The notes under the pieces: generated by a model
What the model saw: the letters and a program-made list of their open reading frames with translations, nothing else
Told to the model about the DNA's origin: nothing
Databases searched by the model: none
NCBI RefSeq assembly: GCF_015207735.1
Contig: NZ_JADEWG010000014.1
Location: 18,160 to 82,159 of the forward strand
DNA: 64,000 bases
DNA from: [Phormidium] sp. LEGE 05292
GTDB lineage: Bacteria > Cyanobacteriota > Cyanobacteriia > Cyanobacteriales > Aerosakkonemataceae
Reading direction: 5' to 3'
Made by a program: the position numbers and the translations under genes
In this document: positions 53,615 to 62,346 of the stretch, piece by piece
Numbering within the stretch: the stretch's first letter is position 1
How the letters are laid out: each line of letters starts with the position of its first letter

Positions 53615-54808
53615 TTATTCTAGTGCGATCGTTGCGCCCCAACGGTCTTGGGGTAGAAATGCCCGATCGATCGGAATAGGGGCAACTCTTTCGGTTAAGG
53701 TGAATTTTCCGGCACCGATCCACTGTTTGAGTTCTAGGGCAACTTGGCGTGATAGATAAATGCTGGCGAGGGGAGCAGTTCTTACTTGTTTGCCTTCAAT
53801 GGTGATGCGACCGGATTTTAGTTGGGCGTAGGTGACTAGTCCAAAGGTGGGACGCACGCGCCGAGGGATGGAAAAATCGACTACTGGTGCGACTAGTTCT
53901 TTGTCTTGGACGGCACATTTTTGGATGACTTCTTCGTGTAAGACTGGGATGGGTATGCCGACTCCGAGCATTAGGGAAGGGCCGTAGTTTTTAAAGTAGC
54001 AACCGCGCACCCAACGTCTGTCCATTTGTTTGGCATCTCCGATTAAGGCGAGGGTGGCAGCAGGACCGATCGGGGTTTGATTAGGTAAGCGTTTTTGTAG
54101 GGTAAAGTTTTGTGTGCCTTCCCAGGCTATGTATCCAATGCCACCACCAAGGAAAATGCGGGTGCCGATGCCGATGATTTCTAGGTTGGGGTCGTTGAAT
54201 AGGGGGGATATGGCTCCGGGGTTGGAATAAACGGCGTTGCTCAGTCGGGGTTGTAGTGGGCCAAGGTAGGTGTAGAGTGGTCGATCGCCTCCGTTAACTC
54301 CGACAATAAAATTTTGATAGATATTTCGCGGATTATATAGATAAAATTGGTTGATGGTATCGCGGGTAATTGTGGTTTCAAAGGAAGCGCGGGGATAGCA
54401 ATCGGTGACTTGTCCGATCGCTCTTAAATGCACAGCTTTTCCGGCAATTAAATCTTCAATTACATGACCACCACCGCGTTCTTTTGATTCTTCTTCTAAA
54501 CCATCACCACGTTCGTAATCTACGCTTTGAGTGGCTCCTAAATATAAATCTACTGCCCCAAAACCAGAGTAAGCCAAAATTCCATCTAACCAACAAGAGC
54601 GAATTTTAATCGGGGGATCGGTATGGCCTAAATTGATAATCGCTCCTGAAGATTCCATTGGTTCAAAAGTTCCAGTGGTAATTACATCCACTTCTTTTGC
54701 TGCTTGGGTGACACCAACTTCTGCAACTCGGACTTTTAATTCTTCTACTGTCCACACTACTACAGTTTGATTGCTTATTTTTTCATTAATCTCAGCAATA
54801 GTTCTCAT
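53615..54808 (-). CDS. DUF39 / homocysteine biosynthesis-type protein
   Basis: This 397-residue protein matches DUF39, the HcyBio family: GTFEPMESSGAIINLGH, SCWLDGILAYSGFGAVDLYLGATQS (quoted as AYSGFGAVDLYLGATQS), GGGHVIEDLIAGK, NPRNIYQNF and GGGIGYIAWEGTQ. In methanogens the family is linked to sulfide incorporation into homocysteine from aspartate semialdehyde, and cyanobacterial members are uncharacterised. Methionine or homocysteine synthesis is therefore an inference from the archaeal member. Typical archaeal proteins have extra CBS or ferredoxin domains; this one has none. It is monocistronic. Confidence 0.85.
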   Translation of the reverse strand: MRTIAEINEKISNQTVVVWTVEELKVRVAEVGVTQAAKEVDVITTGTFEPMESSGAIINLGHTDPPIKIRSCWLDGILAYSGFGAVDLYLGATQSVDYERGDGLEEESKERGGGHVIEDLIAGKAVHLRAIGQVTDCYPRASFETTITRDTINQFYLYNPRNIYQNFIVGVNGGDRPLYTYLGPLQPRLSNAVYSNPGAISPLFNDPNLEIIGIGTRIFLGGGIGYIAWEGTQNFTLQKRLPNQTPIGPAATLALIGDAKQMDRRWVRGCYFKNYGPSLMLGVGIPIPVLHEEVIQKCAVQDKELVAPVVDFSIPRRVRPTFGLVTYAQLKSGRITIEGKQVRTAPLASIYLSRQVALELKQWIGAGKFTLTERVAPIPIDRAFLPQDRWGATIALE

Positions 54809-54896
54809 AAAATACCAATTATTTTAATTCTGACTATAGATTTTACAGTTAGTTTTTGTCCAGTCTGTATGGTGTAGCGACCTTACAATTTTAGGA

Positions 54897-54928
54897 TTGT
54901 AGAGACGTTGTATACAACGTCTCTACAA
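54897..54928. repeat. perfect 32-bp palindrome (GTAGAGACGTT family)
   Basis: TTGTAGAGACGTTGTA (54897-54912) is followed directly by its reverse complement, with no loop. It sits 3 bases from the stop of the small minus-strand gene, like the related palindrome after cphA at 46462. Confidence 0.85.
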
Positions 54929-54931
54929 GCG

Positions 54932-55132
54932 TTAATATCTAACCGGAATGCGGAGGATTTTCGGGCTGTAGCAAGCTGTACTTTGGCAGGTATTTGATGA
55001 ACTAAAGTAAACTAACATCATAAAGACAAACACGATCAACACAAAAATATGAGCCATGAAATCAACTGATGTAAAACCTTTACTTTTGTTTTTATTTCGA
55101 TGTAGTTCTGCTCGCAAGAAATGAATATTCAT
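54932..55132 (-). CDS. small single-span membrane protein
   Basis: This 66-residue protein has one transmembrane helix (about 30-50, HIFVLIVFVFMMLVYF, preceded by a positively charged stretch HRNKNKSKG) and a Cys-containing tail (NTCQSTACYSPK). The ATG at 55132 has GGAGG 8 bases before it. The longer reading from 55192 has no such site. No family is recognised. It is immediately followed by a palindrome that may terminate its transcript. Confidence 0.6.
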   Translation of the reverse strand: MNIHFLRAELHRNKNKSKGFTSVDFMAHIFVLIVFVFMMLVYFSSSNTCQSTACYSPKILRIPVRY

Positions 55133-55341
55133 AAACTTTTTTTCCTCCAAATGGTAGATGCCGATCGACTCTATATCTTTAACTTTCCCCAATTAACTGT
55201 AAAAAATAATACTTACAGTACAGCGTTTTTTAGGAGTTAAGTAATAGGTGTAACTAGTTAACTGTACCGATTCAATTGCACAATAGATCGAATGAGCTCA
55301 TTTTTCGGTTAACTTAAACTTTTATTCAAGAGTTGCCTGTC

Positions 55342-56739
55342 ATGCAAACTTTACTGATCGATGCGAAAAACTTGCTTTCTGATTTAATGGCTCGTTATCG
55401 TTCGCAAGTTGACTATTTGGCGATTCGGCTGGAAGAATCGGAAGGGACTGATATTTTACTGCGAGCAGATAAGATTGAAACCCTTTCCCAAGGCATCTCT
55501 CTTGGTGGACAGGTGAGGGCTTGTTATAAGGGGGGTTGGGGTTTTGCTAGCTTTAATCAACTTTCGACACTGAAGGAACGGGTGGAGGAAGCGATCGCAG
55601 CTGCCAGAATGGTAGGGGAAGAAGAGACGATTCTCGCACCAATTACACCAGTGCAAGATGTTTGCAGTTTACCTTTAACTGGCACCGATCCGCGACATAT
55701 TTCTTTGGCGCAAAAGAAAGAGTTGTGCGATCGCTACACGGAAATTCTTCGTAGTCTAGATAAGCGGATTACTACTACTTCAGTCCGTTATGGTGACAGT
55801 GCTCAGCGCGTGATTCTCGCCACTTCCGAAGGCACAATATTAGAACAATCTTGGGTGGATATGGAAATGCGCTTCGCTGCTACCGCCAGAGATGGAGAAA
55901 CTGTACAAACTGGTAGGGAAACTACTGGATCGCGCAAAGCTTATGAGGATTTAATTAGTTTAGATCTCCAAGTTAAAAGTGCTGCACAACGCGCTGTTGA
56001 TGCTTTAGCTTTACCTCCAGTTAAAGGTAACTCTTACACGGTTGTGATTGACCCAATTTTAAGTGGGTTGTTTGTTCACGAAGCTTTTGGTCATCTTTCA
56101 GAAGCAGATATGGCTTATGAAAATCCCGATCTGTTGGAAGTAATGACGATCGGACGGAGATTTGGGCCAAAAGAATTGCAAATTTTTGATGGTGCAGCCC
56201 CAGAAGGACATCGAGGTAGCTATTATTACGATGACGAAGGTACGCCAGCAACTACAACCCAATTAATTAAAGATGGCGTTTTAGTCGGAAGATTACATTC
56301 TCGTGAAACCGCAGGCAAACTAAACGAAGCTGCTACGGGAAATGCTCGGTGTTTAAATTATCATTATCCCCCATTAGTGCGGATGACTAATACTTGGATT
56401 GAACGCGGAAATACACCTGTTAAGGATTTATTTACTGATATCAAAGAAGGGGTTTATGCGCGTAATTGGTTGGGGGGAATGACGAATGGAGAAATGTTTA
56501 CTTTTAGTGCTGGGGAAGCTTGGATGATCCGCAATGGAGAAATTGCTGAAGCTGTGCGCGATGTAACTCTTTCGGGAAATGTGTTTACTACTTTGGCGGA
56601 TATTGAAGCGATCGGCGATGATTTTTACTGGGATGAATCCGGTGGTTGTGGTAAAGGTAGACAAAGTGGTTTACCTGTGGGTTGTGGTGGCCCTTCTTTG
56701 CGAATTACAAATGTAATTGTAGGTGGAGAAGCTGCTTAA
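55342..56739 (+). CDS. tldD: metalloprotease TldD
   Basis: This 465-residue TldD/PmbA-family zinc protease partners with TldE/PmbA to digest peptides. Zinc-binding HEAFGHLSEAD (His246, Glu247, His251) is intact. Other family residues are SWVDMEMRFAATARDGE, GRRFGPKELQIFDG, SYYYDDEGTPA and a C-terminal TNVIVGGEA. The ATG at 55342 is preferred over the TTG at 55333. tldE/pmbA is not in the window, although in cyanobacteria it is often elsewhere. It is monocistronic and followed by a nine-copy hairpin array. Confidence 0.93.
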   Translation: MQTLLIDAKNLLSDLMARYRSQVDYLAIRLEESEGTDILLRADKIETLSQGISLGGQVRACYKGGWGFASFNQLSTLKERVEEAIAAARMVGEEETILAPITPVQDVCSLPLTGTDPRHISLAQKKELCDRYTEILRSLDKRITTTSVRYGDSAQRVILATSEGTILEQSWVDMEMRFAATARDGETVQTGRETTGSRKAYEDLISLDLQVKSAAQRAVDALALPPVKGNSYTVVIDPILSGLFVHEAFGHLSEADMAYENPDLLEVMTIGRRFGPKELQIFDGAAPEGHRGSYYYDDEGTPATTTQLIKDGVLVGRLHSRETAGKLNEAATGNARCLNYHYPPLVRMTNTWIERGNTPVKDLFTDIKEGVYARNWLGGMTNGEMFTFSAGEAWMIRNGEIAEAVRDVTLSGNVFTTLADIEAIGDDFYWDESGGCGKGRQSGLPVGCGGPSLRITNVIVGGEAA

Positions 56740-56745
56740 CTTCCT

Positions 56746-57033
56746 GTTTGTAGTAGCGACTTTAGTCGTTGTCGTTTGTAGTAGCGACTTTAGTCGTTGT
56801 CGTTTGTAGTAGCGACTTTAGTCGTTGTCGTTTGTAGTAGCGACTTTAGTCGTTGTCGTTTGTAGTAGCGACTTTAGTCGTTGTCGTTTGTAGTAGCGAC
56901 TTTAGTCGTTGTCGTTTGTAGTAGCGACTTTAGTCGTTGTCGTTTGTAGTAGCGACTTTAGTCGTTGTCGTTTGTAGTAGCGACTTTAGTCGTTTCCTCG
57001 TCAGATGGAAGGACTAAAGTCCTCACAACGAAC
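56746..57033 (+). repeat. nine tandem 28-bp repeats plus one right-hand hairpin arm
   Basis: Units of GTTTGTAGTAGCGACTTTAG plus TCGTTGTC start at 56746 and every 28 bases up to 56970. They appear identical. The last is followed by TTCCTCGTCAGATGGAAGGA and AGTCCTCACAACGAAC. This matches the second half of the 42446 unit, so one arm of the paired hairpin was amplified. No spacers separate the units, so this is not CRISPR. Confidence 0.95.
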
Positions 57034-57054
57034 TTTTAATTGGAGGGTTGAATT

Positions 57055-57150
57055 ATGACGGAAACTATAGGAAAAATTTTGCCTTTGGAAAATGGCGATC
57101 GTCTAACTCGTGCTGAATTTGAACGTCGCTACAAAACCAGATTTTATTGA
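57055..57150 (+). pseudogene. Uma2-family nuclease, 5' fragment
   Basis: A 31-residue frame (MTETIGKILPLENGDRLTRA, then EFERRY) matches the N-terminus of Uma2 (DUF820) restriction-nuclease-fold proteins, which continue with the catalytic core after the ERRY segment. Here TGA follows seven codons after it. GGAGG lies 9 bases before the ATG. The rest of the gene is missing, cut between this point and coaE. The array upstream ends 21 bases before the ATG. Confidence 0.75.
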
Positions 57151-57154
57151 AAGC

Positions 57155-57751
57155 TTAAGAGGCTAATGCAGCATCTATTTGTTGATAAAGGTACTCTAAG
57201 CTGCCAGAATTATCTAAAATTATATCGGCTTTTTGACATTTTTCTGCTAGTGGCATTTGGCTGTTAATTCTAGCTTTTGCTTGTTCTAAGGTTAAATTAT
57301 TCCGTTGCATTAGTCTTTCGATTTGTTGTTGTTCCTCAACAAATACTACCCAGATTTCTGTAACTAAATTAGTTAATTTTGCTTCAAATAGTAGAGGAAT
57401 GACTAAAATAACTGTGCTGTTTGACGGTAATTGATTCATTGCTTCCGCAAATCTTTCTCTGACATAAGGATGTATTTGTTGTTCTAACCAGATGCGTTCT
57501 TCATTGTTGGGAAAAATTATTTCTCCTAATTTTTGCCTATTTAATGTACCATCAGGTAAAAGTATTTCAGTTCCGTAACGTTGAGCAATTTTATCGAGAA
57601 TTGGAGAACCAATTTGTACGGCTTCACGAGCATAAATATCTGCATCTAAAATTGGTAAATGATAAGTGTTTACTAAATAGTTCGAGACTGTTGTTTTACC
57701 AGTACTAATACCACCTGTTAAACCAATTTTGCGCTGAGTCATCATAATCAT
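57155..57751 (-). CDS. coaE: dephospho-CoA kinase
   Basis: This 198-residue enzyme catalyses the final ATP-dependent step of coenzyme A synthesis. The P-loop GGISTGKTTVS is at about 13-23, followed by DADIYAREAVQ and the lid region. The ATG at 57751 (MIMMTQRK) or nearby in-frame ATGs at 57745 and 57742 are all possible. The C-terminus ends at AALAS. It is flanked on both sides by decayed or repetitive DNA and is not in an operon. All catalytic parts are present. Confidence 0.93.
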   Translation of the reverse strand: MIMMTQRKIGLTGGISTGKTTVSNYLVNTYHLPILDADIYAREAVQIGSPILDKIAQRYGTEILLPDGTLNRQKLGEIIFPNNEERIWLEQQIHPYVRERFAEAMNQLPSNSTVILVIPLLFEAKLTNLVTEIWVVFVEEQQQIERLMQRNNLTLEQAKARINSQMPLAEKCQKADIILDNSGSLEYLYQQIDAALAS

Positions 57752-57755
57752 CCAG

Positions 57756-57818
57756 GTTCGTTGTAAGGACTTTAGTCCTTTTGTTTAGGAATGTACGACT
57801 AAAGTCGCTACAACAGAC
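57756..57818. repeat. paired-hairpin repeat, single copy A
   Basis: This 63-base unit has GTTGTA and CTACAAC as outer arms, a first hairpin AAGGACTTTAGTCCTT and a second ACGACTAAAGTCGC. It is related to copies at 42446 and 56746, with a different stem sequence that still pairs. Confidence 0.85.
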
Positions 57819-57860
57819 TTTATTATAATTATTTTGTTATCAATATAAAAATAAGTTGTA

Positions 57861-57923
57861 GTTTGTTGTGAGCACTTTAGTGCTTTTATTTAGAAATGTA
57901 CGACTAAAGTCGCTACAACAGAC
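57861..57923. repeat. paired-hairpin repeat, single copy B
   Basis: This is the same layout as copy A, but the first hairpin is AGCACTTTAGTGCT, where both stem sides changed together. It is 42 bases from copy A and next to the end of the PAS/EAL gene. Confidence 0.85.
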
Positions 57924-57927
57924 TTTA

Positions 57928-60768
57928 TTATTGTTGATTATTTATATTTTCTGAAATAAAGAGATTATTATCAGAAATTAATGTTTCGGCAGTTTGGCGA
58001 TCGACAGGTCGAGAAAACAAAAAGCCTTGACTATATTCACATTCTAAAGATTGCAATTGTAACAGTTGTTCGGTGGTTTCTACTCCTTCAGCAATCACAT
58101 CCATTTGTAAAATGTGAGCTAAAGAAATTATGGTGCGGACAATTTCTAAGCTTTCGTTATCACAAACCATTTGATTGATAAAAGAGCGATCGATTTTTAA
58201 AGTATCAATTGGTAGTTGATGCAACCGGGCTAAAGAAGAGTAACCAGTACCAAAGTCATCTATTGAAAGTTGAATTCCCAAAGTTTTTAATTGTTGGAGC
58301 ATAACTATTTCGGAAGCACAGTTTTCTGTCAAGTTACTTTCTGTAATTTCTATTTTCAAACTTTCTCGGTTAATTCCAGTTTCCTGTAAAATTTGGTCAA
58401 TGCGTTCTATTAATCCCAATTGTGCTAATTGAGCAGCCGAGAGATTGACGCTAATTGTTAAGGGGAATTTTTCGGGAAATTTATGTTTCCAAATCACCAT
58501 TTGCTGACAAGCTTCTCTTAATACATACCTATCGATTAAACTAATTAATCCGGTTTCTTCTGCTATGGGAATAAATTCTCCTGGGGAAACCCAACCTCTG
58601 GTGGAGTGATGCCAACGAACTAAGGCTTCAAAACCAATTAATTTGCCATTTTTAATGGAAACTATTGGTTGATAGTAAACTTGGAATTCTTTACGTTCGA
58701 TCGCTCGTCTTAAATCTGTTTCTAACTGCAAACGTTCTATTGCTTGCGTTTGCCATCCTGGTTCAAAAACTGCATAACGAGTTTTACTTAATTGTTTAGT
58801 TTGGTGCATGGCTGTATCAGCAGCACGCAGGTAATCTTCTGGTTGTTGATAACCGACAGAACTGAATGCAATGCCAATACTAGTACTAATAAAAACTTCT
58901 TGTTCGTCAAGATCGAAAGGATAGCTGAGTGTTTGGTAAATTTGATCGGCAATCTGAGTAGCGTTGCTAGTTTCTCGCAAGTTTGTTAACAAGATAGCAA
59001 ACTCATCTAATCCTACTTGTGCTACCAATGATTTTTTAGGGTTACTGGAATTTTTGACAATATTATTTATGCCAATAATGGGGTTCGGAAAATTTTGATT
59101 TTCCTGGGTTAAATTTGATTCTAAATCAACATCAAAAAATGAGAAATTTCTATTTTGTAAACAATTTTTAATTCGTTGAGCAGCATTGACCAGCAAGCGA
59201 TCGGCTAAATGATGACCTAAGCTAAATTTAACCATTTGAAAACGGTCTAAGTTCAAAAATAATACAGCAAATAAATTGTCTTGGTTATGTTTTGCTAAGT
59301 TAATAGTTTCTTCAAGCCGTTTCAGAAATAAAGTGCGGTTTGGCAATCCCGTAATTGGATCGTAATAGGCATAATGTTGTAATTTTTTTTCTGCTTGTTT
59401 GCGATCGGTGACATCTTGTACCATTGATAAATAGTTAATTATTTGATTTTTGGCATCTTTTAACGGTGTATTATGCCACTCGCAAATAATCACCCGACCA
59501 TCTTTAGTAATGTTTTCCATTAAATTATGATCTATCATTTTTCCTGCTTCTAGTTGTTGGCGAATTTGTTGAATAACTGGTCTAGCGCCGGGGAAATTAA
59601 TTAATTGTTCGGGGTATTTACCCAATGCTTCTTGTTTGGTATAACCAAAAATTTTTTCTGCTGTTGGATTCCAATCAATAATCCGAAAGTTTTCATCTTT
59701 AAGAATACAGCCAATCGGCATTCGCTCGATTTGTAGTTGCAAACTTTCTTGTAGTTGTTTAGTTTGCTCATAAAGTTGAGCATTAATAATTGCCATTGCA
59801 CAGCGTTCGGCGGTAATTTCTAATAGATGAAGTTCCCGATCGCTAAAAGGATGAATCTTAAACCAATCTACGTGCAACACTCCCACTAAATTCCCATTTC
59901 GTTTTAAAGGTACACCCATCATTGTGCGAATATTCAGCTGTTTTAAAATCGGGCTAATTATCAGCGGATTTGCTTGAACATCTTCTATATACAATGGTTG
60001 GTGAGAAGCTGCAATAGTACCAGCGAAACCTTGACCGATCGCTACACTAAATCCCGATCGCACTTCTGCTTCAATCCCAATGGTAGCTCGCACGGATATG
60101 CGATCGCCTTCTTTTAACAAAATTACGCCTGCATCTGCTTTAATTACCTCCACAATTCGTTGCAGCAATATATTTAGTAAATCAGCTAAGTTTAAGGTAC
60201 TAACTGCATTAGCTGTCACTTTACTTAAAGCAGTTAAATCTTCTCTTTCTTGGCTTAATTTTTTGACTAATTCTAAACGTTCTTCTTCTGCTTGTTTGCG
60301 GTCTGTAATTTCTCGTGCTATTCCAATTAAACCAATAATTTCTCCTTGAGAATTTCGATACACATTTTTTGTGGAAAGATAGACTTGTGTATTGTTGTTA
60401 ATAAAAACAATCTCCTCCACACTTTCTGACTGACCGCTGCTAATAATTCGGCGGTCATTTTCCATGATTTTTCTCGCTGTTTCTAAGGCAAAAAATTCTG
60501 TATCATCCTTGCCAACAATTTCTCCGGCTGGCTTACCAAAAATTTTAGCAATTGCAGCGTTAACAAATAAGTATCTTCCCTGAAGATCTTTGATAAAAAT
60601 AGCATCAGTAGTATCTTCTATTACTGCCCTAAGAATATTATTACTCTGTGACAAGCTAAATTCCATTGCTTTGCGATCGGTAATATCTTTCGGATTTCTC
60701 CTTAAATCAATAATAATTGGCTTTGCTTTAGTCAGCAATAATCTGCCTATTCTCCACCCATTCAACAA
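57928..60768 (-). CDS. PAS-GAF-PAS-GGDEF-EAL cyclic-di-GMP protein
   Basis: The frame of up to 946 residues has a PAS (about 45-155), a GAF (about 175-330), a second PAS with PAC (about 345-455), a GGDEF domain (about 460-665) and an EAL domain (about 690-930). The GGDEF site reads GLDEF, so the cyclase is probably inactive or a GTP sensor. EALVRW and IDDFGTGYSS are intact, so phosphodiesterase activity is likely. The N-terminus is uncertain. The frame opens with a TTG inside the hemD coding region, and residues 26-35 (PKDITDRKAM) look like the end of a missing PAS domain, so the original 5' part may be lost. A TTG at 60738 is an alternative. Confidence 0.85.
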   Translation of the reverse strand: MLNGWRIGRLLLTKAKPIIIDLRRNPKDITDRKAMEFSLSQSNNILRAVIEDTTDAIFIKDLQGRYLFVNAAIAKIFGKPAGEIVGKDDTEFFALETARKIMENDRRIISSGQSESVEEIVFINNNTQVYLSTKNVYRNSQGEIIGLIGIAREITDRKQAEEERLELVKKLSQEREDLTALSKVTANAVSTLNLADLLNILLQRIVEVIKADAGVILLKEGDRISVRATIGIEAEVRSGFSVAIGQGFAGTIAASHQPLYIEDVQANPLIISPILKQLNIRTMMGVPLKRNGNLVGVLHVDWFKIHPFSDRELHLLEITAERCAMAIINAQLYEQTKQLQESLQLQIERMPIGCILKDENFRIIDWNPTAEKIFGYTKQEALGKYPEQLINFPGARPVIQQIRQQLEAGKMIDHNLMENITKDGRVIICEWHNTPLKDAKNQIINYLSMVQDVTDRKQAEKKLQHYAYYDPITGLPNRTLFLKRLEETINLAKHNQDNLFAVLFLNLDRFQMVKFSLGHHLADRLLVNAAQRIKNCLQNRNFSFFDVDLESNLTQENQNFPNPIIGINNIVKNSSNPKKSLVAQVGLDEFAILLTNLRETSNATQIADQIYQTLSYPFDLDEQEVFISTSIGIAFSSVGYQQPEDYLRAADTAMHQTKQLSKTRYAVFEPGWQTQAIERLQLETDLRRAIERKEFQVYYQPIVSIKNGKLIGFEALVRWHHSTRGWVSPGEFIPIAEETGLISLIDRYVLREACQQMVIWKHKFPEKFPLTISVNLSAAQLAQLGLIERIDQILQETGINRESLKIEITESNLTENCASEIVMLQQLKTLGIQLSIDDFGTGYSSLARLHQLPIDTLKIDRSFINQMVCDNESLEIVRTIISLAHILQMDVIAEGVETTEQLLQLQSLECEYSQGFLFSRPVDRQTAETLISDNNLFISENINNQQ

Positions 60769-61600
60769 TGGCTTCAGTTAATCCCCCCAGGGTGTATTCT
60801 GTGGCTTCTACATCAAATTTTCCTAATAACTGTTGGCAGGTTTTCGAGGTTTGTGGGCCAATAGAAGCAATAGTAATTTTTTGTAACTTATCTAAGGATA
60901 ATTTATCTTTTACTAATTGATAAAAATACTGCACGGTTTTAGAGCTAGCAAAAGTAATGATATCTATAGATTCCTGCTGTAATGCTTGTAAAATTTCCGG
61001 CGCAATTGAACTAGGACAACCCGACTGATAAGCGGGAACTTCCACCACTTTTGCACCTTTGGCGGTTAATTCTTGGACTAAAACTTCTCTACCGCCTGTT
61101 TCCACTCTGGGAAAAAGAATCTTTTGGTTTGGTAATTGTTCAGGAAAATGTTCTACTAAAGAATCTGCCACAAAATCTGGTGGAATAAAGTTAGGAGATA
61201 AGCCATATTGTGTTAGAGATGCCGCAGTTTTCTTACCTACCACAGCAATTTTTACTTTCTCTAAAATTTGCGAATTGTACCCTTTGTCTTGCAGTCGGTT
61301 AAAAAAGTAATCTACACCATTAGTAGAAGTGAGAATTAACCAGTTAAAAGTATGTAAATTAGCGATCGCTTCATCCAAAGCAAACCAACTGGAAGGAGGA
61401 GTAATTTCTAAAGCTGGCATTTCTAGTACTACCGCACCTTGCTGTTGCAACAATTGGCAAAACTCGCTAGATTGTCCAGCAGCACGGGTTACTAATATAG
61501 TTGTCCCTGTTAAAGGAAGTTCTGGGTTAATTCGATTCACGTTGTTACTAATTGTAGATTCTGCTTGATAATAAAGTAGTTTAACTGAATCTGCTATCAA
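60728..61600 (-). CDS. hemD: uroporphyrinogen-III synthase
   Basis: This protein of up to 290 residues closes the linear tetrapyrrole hydroxymethylbilane with ring D inverted. It has the two-domain HemD fold: ILVTRAAGQSSEFCQLLQQQGA at the start, ITPPSSW, then LILTSTNGVDYFF, and a second part with IITFASSKTVQYF and IASIGPQTS. The frame starts with a TTG (61600), but a GTG at 61537 (MNRINPELPL) would fit the family start better. It follows cobA by 11 bases, so the two form a tetrapyrrole operon feeding heme, chlorophyll and cobalamin or siroheme synthesis. Its end overlaps the PAS/EAL frame. Confidence 0.92.
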   Translation of the reverse strand: MIADSVKLLYYQAESTISNNVNRINPELPLTGTTILVTRAAGQSSEFCQLLQQQGAVVLEMPALEITPPSSWFALDEAIANLHTFNWLILTSTNGVDYFFNRLQDKGYNSQILEKVKIAVVGKKTAASLTQYGLSPNFIPPDFVADSLVEHFPEQLPNQKILFPRVETGGREVLVQELTAKGAKVVEVPAYQSGCPSSIAPEILQALQQESIDIITFASSKTVQYFYQLVKDKLSLDKLQKITIASIGPQTSKTCQQLLGKFDVEATEYTLGGLTEAIVEWVENRQIIAD

Positions 61601-61611
61601 AATATATAATT

Positions 61612-62337
61612 TTAATCGTTAGGCTGCATATAGGGGTGTAACCCTACAACCTCACCAACTACTATTACTGCTGGAGAAAGAGAAACATTAGCTGTTACCT
61701 GAACCACATTTTTCAGTTCTGCTGTCCAAACTTCTTGTTCGGGATGTCCCGCCCAACGAATAACTGCGATCGGGGTTTTTGGCGATCGACCAAACCTAAC
61801 CAACCGACTTACAATTTCCTCAAGATTTCTTCCCCCCATCAAAATCACCAAAGTTTCCATCTGGGAGATAGCCTCCCAGTCTAGTTCATCTGGTTCATGG
61901 GCACTAAAAACAGCAAAACAGCGACTTAATACAGGATCGGTTAAAGGAATTCCGGCTAATAAAGGCGCTGCTAAAGCTGAAGAAATTCCTGGTATTACTT
62001 CAAAACTACAACCAGCTGTCTTTAATGCTTGAATTTCTGAAGTACTGCGACCAAAAATAAACGGATCGCCACTTTTTAGCCGGACAACTTGTTTTCCTTG
62101 CTGACATTGTTCAACTAGCAAGGTATTAATTTCTGCTTGTTTTGTGCTGGGTTTACCACCACGTTTTCCCACATCAAACAGGCAACAATTTGCTGGTACT
62201 AACTGCAAAAGTTGGGCATCCACTAACGCATCATAAACCAATACTTCCGCTTGCATTAACACTTTTTGTGCCTGCACCGTCAGGTAATTTATATCACCTG
62301 GGCCAGCACCAACAATATAAACTTTGCCTGCTTGCAT
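61612..62337 (-). CDS. cobA: uroporphyrinogen-III C-methyltransferase (SUMT)
   Basis: This 241-residue SAM-dependent enzyme makes precorrin-2 for cobalamin and siroheme. The motifs are VYIVGAGPGDINYLTVQA at the N-terminus, LKSGDPFIFGR at about 80-90, ALAAPLLAGIPLT and a later VIRWAG. It is a single-domain SUMT, without the CysG oxidase half. It lies 11 bases before hemD and 9 bases after the TPR lipoprotein gene on the same strand, so a three-gene transcript is possible. Confidence 0.94.
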   Translation of the reverse strand: MQAGKVYIVGAGPGDINYLTVQAQKVLMQAEVLVYDALVDAQLLQLVPANCCLFDVGKRGGKPSTKQAEINTLLVEQCQQGKQVVRLKSGDPFIFGRSTSEIQALKTAGCSFEVIPGISSALAAPLLAGIPLTDPVLSRCFAVFSAHEPDELDWEAISQMETLVILMGGRNLEEIVSRLVRFGRSPKTPIAVIRWAGHPEQEVWTAELKNVVQVTANVSLSPAVIVVGEVVGLHPYMQPND

Positions 62338-62346
62338 AGACCTAAT

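Noticed and set aside
56746..57033. CRISPR array
   Set aside because: The units abut without unique spacers and each contains its own palindrome that matches dispersed repeats elsewhere.
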